Below are positions 26,159 to 33,839 of a stretch of 64,000 nucleotides of DNA, one piece after another. Each line of letters begins with the position of its first letter. Positions within the stretch are counted from its first letter, which is position 1. A program made the position numbers and the translations under genes. The DNA is from Thalassobacillus sp. CUG 92003 (lineage in GTDB: Bacteria; Bacillota; Bacilli; Bacillales; Halobacillaceae), in the NCBI RefSeq assembly GCF_013618635.1, contig NZ_JABLSJ010000005.1:233391-297390 (forward strand). The letters run 5' to 3'. The notes beneath the pieces were generated by a model. It searched no databases, was not told where the DNA came from, and saw only the letters and a program-made list of their open reading frames with translations.

Positions 26159-26685
26159 GGCCCTGTTAAAGATTAGTATTACTAACAAAAATAACTTCCA
26201 ATTTTATGGAAGTTATTCATAGGGCTAATTCAACTAAAGCCCCACTAGTGTGGAAGACTCCGTTTTGAGACTTTTGTGTAGGTGGATGCTGGCTGGGAAA
26301 ACGGATCGCTTTCCGTGGGCATGGGGTGAGCTTCCTCAGGCTACGCCTTGCGGGATCTCACCGCTCATGTTATTCCCACAGGCGTCTCACCGTTTTCCCA
26401 TTCACCATACAATCATAAGGTGCTCGAAACGACCTTCCGTAACAGGAAGCTTTGACTGAAAAAGCTTTCCTACGCGTGATTGTATGTACTATCGGTTCCC
26501 TATAGGCAGATTCGCAACCAAGTGATGTCGAGAAGCCTATATGGCAAGGGCCGTTGGGGAAGGGTGAGACTCCCGCGGGAGAAGGAACAAGGCAAGACCC
26601 CGGAAGGCGAAGCCTGAGGAGGCTTGCCAGTTCCCCCACAGGAAAGCGAATCCTCCCCCAACGGCCCTACACTCCCACAAAAGCC
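26159..26685. mobile_element. Non-autonomous palindromic element B (527 bp, composite)
   Basis: The left end GGCCCTGTTAAAG and the following 130 bp match the reverse complement of the element at 28501-28827, including the AACTTCC...GGAAGTT hairpin, GGGCTAATTCAACTAAAGCCC and GGATGCTGG. Two large GC-rich palindromes follow: GGGAAAACGG (26295-26304)/CCGTTTTCCC (26390-26399) and GGGCCGTTGGGG (26548-26559)/CCCCAACGGCCC (26656-26667). The latter encloses GGCGAAGCCTGAGGAGGC shared with the other element. A direct repeat TTTTACT flanks it (26152-26158, 26686-26692). No transposase is encoded; the 89-codon minus-strand frame inside it is an accident of the palindromes. Confidence 0.65.
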
Positions 26686-26757
26686 TTTTACTTAAAGGCG
26701 TTGGTATAAGGATGATGTGATCAATATCAGCGTCAGTTGTTGAATTCCTTGCCTAAT

Positions 26758-27177
26758 TTATAAAAAATCATAGCATTTTTTTAATACCACTGCATAAACC
26801 AGGTGAGAAACCATCCATCCCCCTAATGCAGTCGGGTCAGCTACGTCTGGTGTTTCTTTAACGGCCAGGATCGTTAACGGAAAATAAGACAGGGCAGCTC
26901 CGAGTGATAGAACTGAAGCAGCAAGCCATCTCTGCTGGTGCCTGCTAGGAGATACATACGAGAGAATGGCGACGAGCACCATTCCAATCGCACATGACAG
27001 CATAAGATGGAACAACCATTCCATGTAAAATGGCCAGGATATTGAACCGATTATCGGCAAGAAATCGACATTCATCAAAAGCGTATACACTTTTTTGCCT
27101 GTGCTCTTTTCCATCAGCAACAATAAAAACCCAATGATCGTTCCTGCGATGGTACCGATCTTTATTCCTTTCAGCAT
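26758..27177 (-). CDS. Uncharacterised membrane protein, four helices
   Basis: 139 residues with four predicted helices: IKIGTIAGTIIGFLLLLM, YMEWLFHLMLSCAIGMVLVAIL, WLAASVLSLGAALSYFPLTILAV and WMVSHLVYAVVLKKCYDFL. A periplasmic/extracellular DVADPTALGGW precedes the last. The RBS (GGTGGGG) is weak. It resembles YqhR/YagU-like small membrane proteins in layout, but I cannot assign a family. It lies 19 nt downstream of the DUF2785 gene and is likely co-transcribed with it; no terminator seen before the repeat element. Confidence 0.75.
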   Translation of the reverse strand: MLKGIKIGTIAGTIIGFLLLLMEKSTGKKVYTLLMNVDFLPIIGSISWPFYMEWLFHLMLSCAIGMVLVAILSYVSPSRHQQRWLAASVLSLGAALSYFPLTILAVKETPDVADPTALGGWMVSHLVYAVVLKKCYDFL

Positions 27178-27196
27178 ATGAAGGACGCCCCACCCA

Positions 27197-28042
27197 TTAA
27201 TAAGCTTCCTGCAGTCTCAGCTGTTTGAGTAACTGTAAAAGCACTTCCAGCAGTGGTTCACGCTCTCTCTCAAGCACACGAAAGTATAAAGCTCTAAGAA
27301 AATGCTTACTATTATTGATAATAATATCTTCGCTCGGCTCACTAAAACTCTCCCGTTCAAACAAGAGCGTTTGAAGCCAAGTCACACGCTCCTCGTCATC
27401 CAGCTTATCAAACATGACGAGAACAGCGGTGACCATGCGTTCCTCTTCATCAAATAAATACGGGTGAGGGATTAACAACTGCTTACGAATGAAAGGGAGC
27501 ATGTCCAATACTTCCTCCCTGGTTATTTCGCTGCATAGTGCGAGTGAGTACAAGGCATCCGCCGCATGAGCCATGGTATGAGCCCAACCTTTTTCCGATA
27601 CATAACCTCGATGGTCCTTTTCCTGTTCCATATATTTCTTTAGATTATCCCAAATTTTATGAACGTGTTCTTCAGGTATAAATGGCGATTTTCTATGCTG
27701 CTCCATAATTGGAGGAATCAATAATACTGAAAAACTTCTTCTAAACACAGCGTCCTCTTCCTTGTGAGATGTACCAATACGATAAAAAAGGTAATTTTTA
27801 TTTTGAATGGAATGGAGGATGCTCAACATTTTTTCATGACGATAGTAGCCTCGTTCGATAAATGTGGCGAACGTTACGTATATCAATTCATCGCGAATAA
27901 CGGGGTTGGCATTTCCTAATTGCTGCAGCATCACCGTCGTGATTTCCTGGAGTTCCTGGTCATTATGTATGTGAAAATCCCGGTCTTTGATAGCCTGCAT
28001 TCTTTCCATGATCCTTTCATTCAATTCCTTCACCCCCATCAT
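27197..28042 (-). CDS. DUF2785 domain protein
   Basis: 281 residues, soluble, mostly helical. Diagnostic block EKDHRGYVSEKGWAHTMAHAADALYSLALC near residues 140-170 (given here in two overlapping parts: DHRGYVSEKGWAHTMAHAAD) is the DUF2785 signature; its clustered histidines might bind metal, which is inference. FATFIERGYYRHEKM and LFYRIGTSHKEEDAVFRRSF are also conserved. Start uncertain: ATG 28042 has little RBS; an internal ATG after GAAAGGATC (residue 12) is an alternative. Function unknown. Confidence 0.82.
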   Translation of the reverse strand: MMGVKELNERIMERMQAIKDRDFHIHNDQELQEITTVMLQQLGNANPVIRDELIYVTFATFIERGYYRHEKMLSILHSIQNKNYLFYRIGTSHKEEDAVFRRSFSVLLIPPIMEQHRKSPFIPEEHVHKIWDNLKKYMEQEKDHRGYVSEKGWAHTMAHAADALYSLALCSEITREEVLDMLPFIRKQLLIPHPYLFDEEERMVTAVLVMFDKLDDEERVTWLQTLLFERESFSEPSEDIIINNSKHFLRALYFRVLEREREPLLEVLLQLLKQLRLQEAY

Positions 28043-28150
28043 TTCATTTATTGTATCACAACTCCTTTTTAATCTGGTGCTCTTGCACTTTCAGGGTGTG
28101 CTGTTTTTCTGCTAAAATAAAGTTAGTTCGACTAAGAGGAGGAATAGAAG

Positions 28151-28414
28151 ATGGCAATCACGGTTGAAGGTACACCCAATCCAAATGCAATGAAATTCAC
28201 AACAGATTCCATGATATTTCAAGGAGATGGAAGTGTGTCAGTTATGGCGGGTCAAACGAGCGACTATCAAATCCTGAACGATCTCATGGCCTTAGAGGGC
28301 GTTGATAATGTGTTTGGATTCCAAAACTTTATCACCGTCAACAAAACATTTCAAGCTGAATGGGACGGTCTCACCCCAAAAGTTGAAGCCGTATTACAGG
28401 AGCATGGTTACTAA
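28151..28414 (+). CDS. Nfu/NifU N-terminal domain protein
   Basis: 87 residues forming only the Nfu N-terminal scaffold domain (PF08712): TPNPNAMKFTTDSMIF at the start, SVMAGQTSDYQILNDLMALEGVDNVFGFQNFITVNK in two parts around residues 30-65, and a C-terminal helix. It lacks the C-terminal CxxC Fe-S domain, so it is a stand-alone version, probably accessory to Fe-S handling or protein interaction. RBS AAGAGGAGG, ATG 28151. Followed by a terminator into which a MITE has inserted. Confidence 0.88.
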   Translation: MAITVEGTPNPNAMKFTTDSMIFQGDGSVSVMAGQTSDYQILNDLMALEGVDNVFGFQNFITVNKTFQAEWDGLTPKVEAVLQEHGY

Positions 28415-28464
28415 AAACGCAAAAAAGTGCTGAATTGCCGACTGGCCTTCTACACTTGATTTTC

Positions 28465-28497
28465 GAAAGGCTTGTACCCCACAAGCCTTTCTTTTTT
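28465..28497 (+). terminator. Terminator of the Nfu-N gene
   Basis: 11-bp stem GAAAGGCTTGT/ACAAGCCTTTC, 5-nt loop, then six T; the T-run is part of the target-site duplication of the adjacent element. Confidence 0.88.
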
Positions 28498-28500
28498 ATT

Positions 28501-28827
28501 GGAACTGTTAAAGTTTGTTGTTGTTAGTTGAAGTGGATATTTAGCTCGAAACGGAGTCTTTCGCTGAAGGGCATAATTGTGGAAGACTTGATTTCGAGAT
28601 GTTTGTGGTCGTGTAGGGCCGTTGGGGAAGGATTCGCTTTCCTGCGGGGGAACTGGCAAGCCTCCTCAGGCTTCGCCTTCCAGCATCCGCATTCACAAAA
28701 GTCTCGAAACGGAGCCTTCATTAAAGGGGGCTTTAGTTGAATTAGCCCCATATATAAAAAATGAAGAACTCCCATAAAATTGGAAGTTCTTTTTTAAGTA
28801 ATATCAACACTAAACTTTAATAGAGCC
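28501..28827. mobile_element. MITE-like element A (327 bp) with TIR and 8-bp target duplication
   Basis: The ends are imperfect inverted repeats: left GGAACTGTTAAAGTTTGTTG, right (reverse complement) GGCTCTATTAAAGTTTAGTG. An exact direct repeat TTTTTATT flanks it (28493-28500 and 28828-28835). The interior is non-coding, with a GC-rich palindrome (GGGCCGTTGGGGAAGG..., GGCAAGCCTCCTCAGGCTTCGCC) and a terminator-like hairpin GAACTCCC/GGAAGTTC near the right end. GGCTCT-type ends and an 8-bp duplication are characters of the ISL3 family, so mobilisation by an ISL3 transposase is a reasonable inference. Confidence 0.75.
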
Positions 28828-28890
28828 TTTTTATTAATTTTGTAAACGTGATCGTGAAAGCGTTTTTCGCAAAACGGACAAAGTTAAAAC

Positions 28891-29727
28891 TTAAAATTGT
28901 TCCAGTGTAATATAATTCAAGGCTGACATGTCATCTCCGGAAAATACCGTCAAGGTTAAACTGCCATAGGAAGGAAGCTGATCTTGCTTTAGATTGACGT
29001 CGATTGTAAATGGTGACCACTCTGAACCCCCTCCCTCAACTTGTACACGTGTATCTTCAGTGATGACGTGATGACCATCTTCAATATTGTAGATGAAGGC
29101 GTCTTTACGCGTTTCGCCTGTTACCGTATATGTTCCGTTTTCACCTTCGACCTCAAGGTTGCGTACCATCTCTTCTGCATCAGCTGACGCATTTTGTTCA
29201 CCATCGTCGATCGTAAATGATTGCTTAACATTGAATGGCTGCGCATCAAGTGGTTTCTCATTGATGTTTGAAGGTACTAGCGTCATCGATGCCTCATATT
29301 TACCCGGTTCCAATCCAGCATCTTTCCATGTTTCTGAAATTTCATAACGCTCCCCGCCTTTAATCTCCTCATATTGCAAGGCTTGCGTAAAGAATTTTCC
29401 CTCTGAGAATTTATAAACTTCCTCACCTGAAGCGTCGGTAACGATAATTTCATACTTTTGACCGGATGAAAACCCGAGGGTCAGCGGCGTGTCACTCGTA
29501 TTCATGAGTGCCATTTCAAATTTAACAGAACTGTTGGATGGTTTAGCTTCGGCCGTCATCTCCAGCTGCTTAATCATTTCCTCCACTTGCGAAACCTCCG
29601 CTTCGGTTTCATTTTGTTCTTCTTTAACGTCTTCCTCACCATTAGCCGTGTTTTCATCATTTGAGCCATCACATGCTGTTAGAGCGAGTAGACCTGAACT
29701 CAAAAGACATATCAGGAATTTTTTCAT
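28891..29727 (-). CDS. Lipoprotein with BsuPI and Gmad2-like domains
   Basis: 278 residues. Lipobox LTAC (signal MKKFLICLLSSGLLALTAC), then an acidic linker with EEDVKEEQNETEAEVS. Residues about 55-165 form a BsuPI domain (named for the B. subtilis intracellular proteinase inhibitor Ipi): VKFEMALMNTSDTPLTLGFSS, KYEIIVTDASGEEVYKFSEG, GKYEASMTLVP. Residues about 185-278 look like a Gmad2 immunoglobulin-like domain (LEVEGENGTYTVTGETRKDAF in parts, FTIDVNLKQDQL, LTLTVFSGDDMSAL). Extracellular, membrane-tethered; target unknown. Its place between yitU-type and yitT genes equals that of ipi in B. subtilis. Confidence 0.85.
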   Translation of the reverse strand: MKKFLICLLSSGLLALTACDGSNDENTANGEEDVKEEQNETEAEVSQVEEMIKQLEMTAEAKPSNSSVKFEMALMNTSDTPLTLGFSSGQKYEIIVTDASGEEVYKFSEGKFFTQALQYEEIKGGERYEISETWKDAGLEPGKYEASMTLVPSNINEKPLDAQPFNVKQSFTIDDGEQNASADAEEMVRNLEVEGENGTYTVTGETRKDAFIYNIEDGHHVITEDTRVQVEGGGSEWSPFTIDVNLKQDQLPSYGSLTLTVFSGDDMSALNYITLEQF

Positions 29728-29790
29728 GATAGACCTTTCCCCCCTACGTTTGTTTACACAATTAGACGATTGGCGTGCACAATGGTTACA

Positions 29791-30642
29791 CTACTTATCG
29801 TCTTTACGGAAGAAACCGAAAATTCCTGTTGTCTGGACGATATTTGTGAAGGCTTCCGGGTCAACACCATTAATAATTTGTTCCAAATCGTATAACTCAT
29901 ACCTTGTGATAACCATGACCATCATGTTTTTATCTTGCTGTGTAAATGCTCCTCTTGCGGGGAGTGTGGTAATACCTCTAACCAAATTGGCATGAATCGC
30001 TTTTTCTAATTCAGCTGCTTTTGACGTGATAATCATAGCTGTGAGCTTCTCGTGTCGGGTATGGATGGCATCGATCATCCGTGTTGTTACATAGAGCGTT
30101 AATAGCGTGTACAATGCGTTCTCTGGCTCATATAAAAATCCGGCTATAGCGATGATAGCGCCATTAATCATGAGAAAGTAAGTGCCGATTGGCCGATCCT
30201 TCATCCGAGAGAGGACCATTGCTACAATATCAAGTCCGCCCGTGGATGCCCCCCATTTTAATGTCATACCGACACCTACTCCGCCGATAACTCCGCCAAA
30301 CACGGCATTAAGGATAATGTCAGAGGATAATTGTTGAACAGGGATAGCTTCTAGGAATAATGTCGTAAATGCAACAGACACGACACTATAAATTGTAAAG
30401 CCTTTCCCTACCTTATACCAGCCTAGTATGGCTACCGGGATGTTGAAGGTGAAAAGTATTAAACCTGTGCTTACTCCAGGTATCCCTAAAAAATCGTTGA
30501 ATATGCTTGATAATAGCTGTGCCACACCGGTAAATCCACTGGCATACACATTCGCTTCAATTAAAAAGAGATTCAAAGCGACAGCGTTCAATATTGCTCC
30601 GATTAATACAACGACGACTCTTCTTGCTTCTAGTGAAAACAT
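29791..30642 (-). CDS. yitT: YitT family membrane protein (DUF161-DUF2179)
   Basis: 283 residues. Five to six membrane helices in the first 200 residues: RRVVVVLIGAILNAVALNLF, then ASGFTGVAQLL and LKWGASTGGLDIVAMVLSR, the family signatures. A cytoplasmic DUF2179 domain follows (KLTAMIITSKAAELEKAI, GRGITTLPARGAFTQ-like stretch, MVMVITRYELYDLEQII). Transport substrate unknown. The start is ATG 30640-30642 with AAGGAGGCTGCC; the longer frame lacks an RBS. Confidence 0.93.
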   Translation of the reverse strand: MFSLEARRVVVVLIGAILNAVALNLFLIEANVYASGFTGVAQLLSSIFNDFLGIPGVSTGLILFTFNIPVAILGWYKVGKGFTIYSVVSVAFTTLFLEAIPVQQLSSDIILNAVFGGVIGGVGVGMTLKWGASTGGLDIVAMVLSRMKDRPIGTYFLMINGAIIAIAGFLYEPENALYTLLTLYVTTRMIDAIHTRHEKLTAMIITSKAAELEKAIHANLVRGITTLPARGAFTQQDKNMMVMVITRYELYDLEQIINGVDPEAFTNIVQTTGIFGFFRKDDK

Positions 30643-30826
30643 GGCAGCCTCCTTCTTGTCCTTAAAAATCACTATTCTTTTTGTATCACCGTTAAACACT
30701 AAAATCAAGAATTATTATTGGAAGAGTGGGGCTTATTACGTTTAGAAAATGAAAGATTATTTTGACTAATGCAACCATTAGATGTAAACTTCATACCATC
30801 ATAACCAAATAATTGAAGGTGAAAAT

Positions 30827-31693
30827 ATGACGATAAAAATTATCTGTGATTCTGCCTGTGACCTCTCGCATGAGGCTTACCACGAATATGGTCTCGACAT
30901 GCTTCCTCTTAAGGTTACCCTAGACGATAAGGAATATGAGGATGGAAAATCTATTTCGCCGGAACAGGTTTACGCTGAAATGCGGAACGGAAAGACTCCT
31001 AAGACTGTGCAAGTCACGGCTCAAACATTTACTGAAACCTTTACCAACTATGCCGAAAAACAGCAGCCTTTTATTTATTTTGCTTTTTCTTCAGAATTAT
31101 CCGGAACATATCAAACAGCTAAAATGGTAGAACAAGAGGTAAAATCGGATTATCCAGATGCTGACTTTCACGTCATTGATACAAAATGTGCTTCATTAGG
31201 GTGTGGTTTAGTTGTGTTACGTGCTGCCGAGATGGCTCATAAAGGGGCTGAGCGCGATGACATCATTAAAGAGGCCCAAACCATGGCCGCCAACATGGAA
31301 CATATATTCACAGTGGAAGACCTCGAATACTTATATCGGGGCGGCCGGGTCAGCCGAACAGCGGCATTCGTCGGCAGCCTACTCAAGATAAAACCCTTGC
31401 TTCATGTTGAGAACGGCCAATTAAAACCGTTAGAAAAAATCCGAGGATCCAAAAAAGTATTAAGGCGTATGGTTGATGTCATGAAAGAACGTGGAAATGA
31501 TGTAAGTGAACAGCGCATCGCCATTAGCCACGGAGATGCTCAGGATAAAGCGGAGCAGTTAGCTGAATTGATTCAGGAAGAGTTAAATCCTAAAGATATT
31601 TACATCCATCAAATAGGTGCTGTCATCGGAGCCCATGCCGGTCCAGGTACATTGGCACTCTTTTTTCTCAACGATACCCAGTCCCCTAAATAA
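30827..31693 (+). CDS. DegV family fatty-acid-binding protein (YitS type)
   Basis: 288 residues. DegV/FakB proteins carry fatty acids to the FakA kinase for incorporation of exogenous fatty acids. Visible: N-terminal KIICDSACDLSHE, the SSELSGTYQTA lipid-pocket motif, VIDTKCASLGCGLVV, EDLEYLYRGGRVSRTAAFVGS and IGAVIGAHAGPGTLALFF. RBS GAAGGTGA, ATG 30827. Divergent from yitT; B. subtilis has degV-family yitS at this place. Confidence 0.93.
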   Translation: MTIKIICDSACDLSHEAYHEYGLDMLPLKVTLDDKEYEDGKSISPEQVYAEMRNGKTPKTVQVTAQTFTETFTNYAEKQQPFIYFAFSSELSGTYQTAKMVEQEVKSDYPDADFHVIDTKCASLGCGLVVLRAAEMAHKGAERDDIIKEAQTMAANMEHIFTVEDLEYLYRGGRVSRTAAFVGSLLKIKPLLHVENGQLKPLEKIRGSKKVLRRMVDVMKERGNDVSEQRIAISHGDAQDKAEQLAELIQEELNPKDIYIHQIGAVIGAHAGPGTLALFFLNDTQSPK

Positions 31694-31771
31694 GCAGTCA
31701 TAACGTGTATGTCATATATGTGTAACACTTTTGTCCCCTTTTCGACTAACTAAAAAAAGGGGGACAATTTT

Positions 31772-32692
31772 ATGAAAATATGGGCAAGCACCATTTTATG
31801 TTTGATTCTGCTGATCACTGGTTGCTCCAGTGATGATCAGGAATCTCAAACGGGAGAGTCGAATGATAGCTCCGAAGCGACTTCAGAGGAAGCTTCCCAA
31901 GATGGAGCGGCCGATTCTTCCGGCAACGAACAAGGGCTGTCCGGGGCAAATTCAGAAAATGCAGAGGACAACCAAAACAATGTTGCGTCTGTTCAAAATC
32001 AGATGATGATTTATAATGCACAGATTGAACTTGAAACAGAGAACTATGATGACTTCAATCAAGAACTTGAAACCAGAATGCAGAAACATGAAGCTTATAT
32101 GGTCGAGTCGACCCTTCACAACTCTGAAGAAGGTAACCGACAAGCGACGATAAAACTCCGCATTCCTCAGGAAAACTTTGATCCTTTTATTGAAGGAATT
32201 CCTTCATACAGCGATGAAGTCATCTCTAAAAACGTTTCAGGACGCGATGTTACGGAACAGTATGTTGACCTTGAATCACGACTTGAAGCCAAAGAAAAAA
32301 TTGAAAGCCGATTAATGACGTTTTTAGATGAAGCTGGAAAAACTGAGGACTTAATCAGTATTTCTCAGGATCTAGAACGTGTACAGGAAGAAATAGAAGT
32401 GATAAAAGGAAAAATGAATTACCTTGATAACCAAAGCGACTTTTCAACCATTACGCTGAACGTCACGGAAACGAAAGTCGTTGTACCGGGCATAGAGAAC
32501 CAGCAGTTAAATACATGGGAAAAAACGAAACAGACGTTTATGACTTCAATCAACGGACTCTCCAGTTTTTTCTCCTGGGTGATCATTACCGTCGTCGGCT
32601 ATAGTCCCGTCCTAATACCCGTTCTAATTGTGATCGCCCTTTATTGGCTGTACCGTCGTCGATCTGCTCATACGCGTGAGGAAACAGATTAA
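31772..32692 (+). CDS. DUF4349 lipoprotein
   Basis: 306 residues. Signal with lipobox LITGC (MKIWASTILCLILLITGC), a 50-residue Ser/Glu/Asn-rich spacer, the DUF4349 domain (about residues 75-235: MMIYNAQIELETENYDDFNQ, ATIKLRIPQENFDPFIEGI, ISKNVSGRDVTEQYVDLESR, a coiled coil LISISQDLERVQEEIEVIKG) and a C-terminal membrane helix FSWVIITVVGYSPVLIPVLIVIALY in two pieces with a basic tail. It is thus anchored at both ends. Function unknown. Confidence 0.88.
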   Translation: MKIWASTILCLILLITGCSSDDQESQTGESNDSSEATSEEASQDGAADSSGNEQGLSGANSENAEDNQNNVASVQNQMMIYNAQIELETENYDDFNQELETRMQKHEAYMVESTLHNSEEGNRQATIKLRIPQENFDPFIEGIPSYSDEVISKNVSGRDVTEQYVDLESRLEAKEKIESRLMTFLDEAGKTEDLISISQDLERVQEEIEVIKGKMNYLDNQSDFSTITLNVTETKVVVPGIENQQLNTWEKTKQTFMTSINGLSSFFSWVIITVVGYSPVLIPVLIVIALYWLYRRRSAHTREETD

Positions 32693-32722
32693 ATTCTTTC
32701 CTTAAGCAGTCAGTGAACGCAC

Positions 32723-32765
32723 AAAAAATCCGAACTGATTTTCGGCGAAAACAGTTCGGATTTTT
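32723..32765. terminator. Bidirectional terminator DUF4349 gene/malR
   Basis: Stem AAAAATCCGAACTG/CAGTTCGGATTTTT with 14-nt loop; ends both the lipoprotein gene and the maltodextrin operon. Confidence 0.9.
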
Positions 32766-32778
32766 AATATGTCTACAA

Positions 32779-33816
32779 TCACTGAGAGGAAGGCTCTTCT
32801 TTTCGAGCAGTTGAAGAGCGATGTTTGATAGCAAAAGGAACTGTTACGCGTTTAGCCGGTTCATAAGGATGGCGTATTTTTTCGATCAAACATTTACTTG
32901 CTTGAACACCCAATTCATAGATGTGAATATCTACCGTGGTAAGCGGTGGACGGGTTACTTCTGAGAGATAGACATTATTAAAACTGACGATCGATACATC
33001 TTCGGGAACATACTTCCCGTGTTCTTCTAAGGTGTTAAGCACACCGATGCTCATTAAATCATCGGTAATGACCAAGCCGGTAGGCGGTTCTTTAAGATCC
33101 AATAATTTTTTTACAGCTTTCTTGCCCCCGGCTTTCAAGAAATCGGTATGGATGCGATAATCTTCTAAGAAAGGTAACCCCGCTTCTTTTAATGCAAGCT
33201 CATATCCTTTCATGCGATCGAGCGTCACGACTAACTCCTGCGCTCCTCCTATAAAACCTATGCGTTCATGGCCTTGTTGGATGAGATGATCCGTAATGTT
33301 TTTACTGGCCGTGATATTATCGTTATCGATATGGCTGATTTCGTTCATGCGTTCCCATGGTTTCCCGACAATTAGGAACGGAAAGTTCATTTCCAGCAGA
33401 AAATTCATGACAGGGTCATGCGTACTTGAATATAACAAAATAACACCATCTACTCGATGACCGTACACCATTCGTTCTACGCCTTCTAGCATTTCATGAT
33501 CGGTCTCCCCTGTAGACAATAAAAGCGAGTAATCCAACTCATGGGCGACAGAACTTATCCCTCTCAACACTTCAGGAAAAAAAGGGTTCTGCAGCGCTTT
33601 ATCAGCACTTGAAGGCATAACGACTCCAATTGATTGGGTGGATCGGTTTGCTAAACTTCTCGCATTGGCATTGGGGTGATAGCCGAGCTCTTTCATGGCT
33701 TTTCTGACTCGTTTTTTAGTAGCAGGGCTAATATTTGAATGATCAGCTATAACACGTGATACAGTCGACGGGGCAACGCCTGAAGCCTTTGCTACATCTT
33801 TGATTGTGATTCCCAT
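32779..33816 (-). CDS. malR: LacI family repressor of the maltodextrin locus
   Basis: 345 residues. N-terminal helix-turn-helix ITIKDVAKASGVAPSTVSRVI and hinge helix NARSLANRS, then a periplasmic-binding-like sugar domain (GVVMPSSADKALQNPFF, VDGVILLYSS, ERIGFIGG, PTGLVITDDLMSIG, TTVDIHIYELG). Likely releases the palindromes at 41.35-41.48 kb when maltose or a maltodextrin binds. The GTG start of the longer frame lies in the RBS GAAGGTGAG; ATG 33814-33816 is used. Last gene of the operon, 23 nt after the alpha-glucosidase, so it would be autoregulated. The symbol is given by analogy with MalR/MdxR. Confidence 0.9.
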   Translation of the reverse strand: MGITIKDVAKASGVAPSTVSRVIADHSNISPATKKRVRKAMKELGYHPNANARSLANRSTQSIGVVMPSSADKALQNPFFPEVLRGISSVAHELDYSLLLSTGETDHEMLEGVERMVYGHRVDGVILLYSSTHDPVMNFLLEMNFPFLIVGKPWERMNEISHIDNDNITASKNITDHLIQQGHERIGFIGGAQELVVTLDRMKGYELALKEAGLPFLEDYRIHTDFLKAGGKKAVKKLLDLKEPPTGLVITDDLMSIGVLNTLEEHGKYVPEDVSIVSFNNVYLSEVTRPPLTTVDIHIYELGVQASKCLIEKIRHPYEPAKRVTVPFAIKHRSSTARKEEPSSQ

Positions 33817-33839
33817 GGCACTCACCTTCGATTTCTGTC

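Noticed and set aside
26370..26639. 89-codon minus-strand frame
   Set aside because: Lies inside the palindromic element and shows the Arg/Pro/Ser-rich composition of translated GC-rich repeats.
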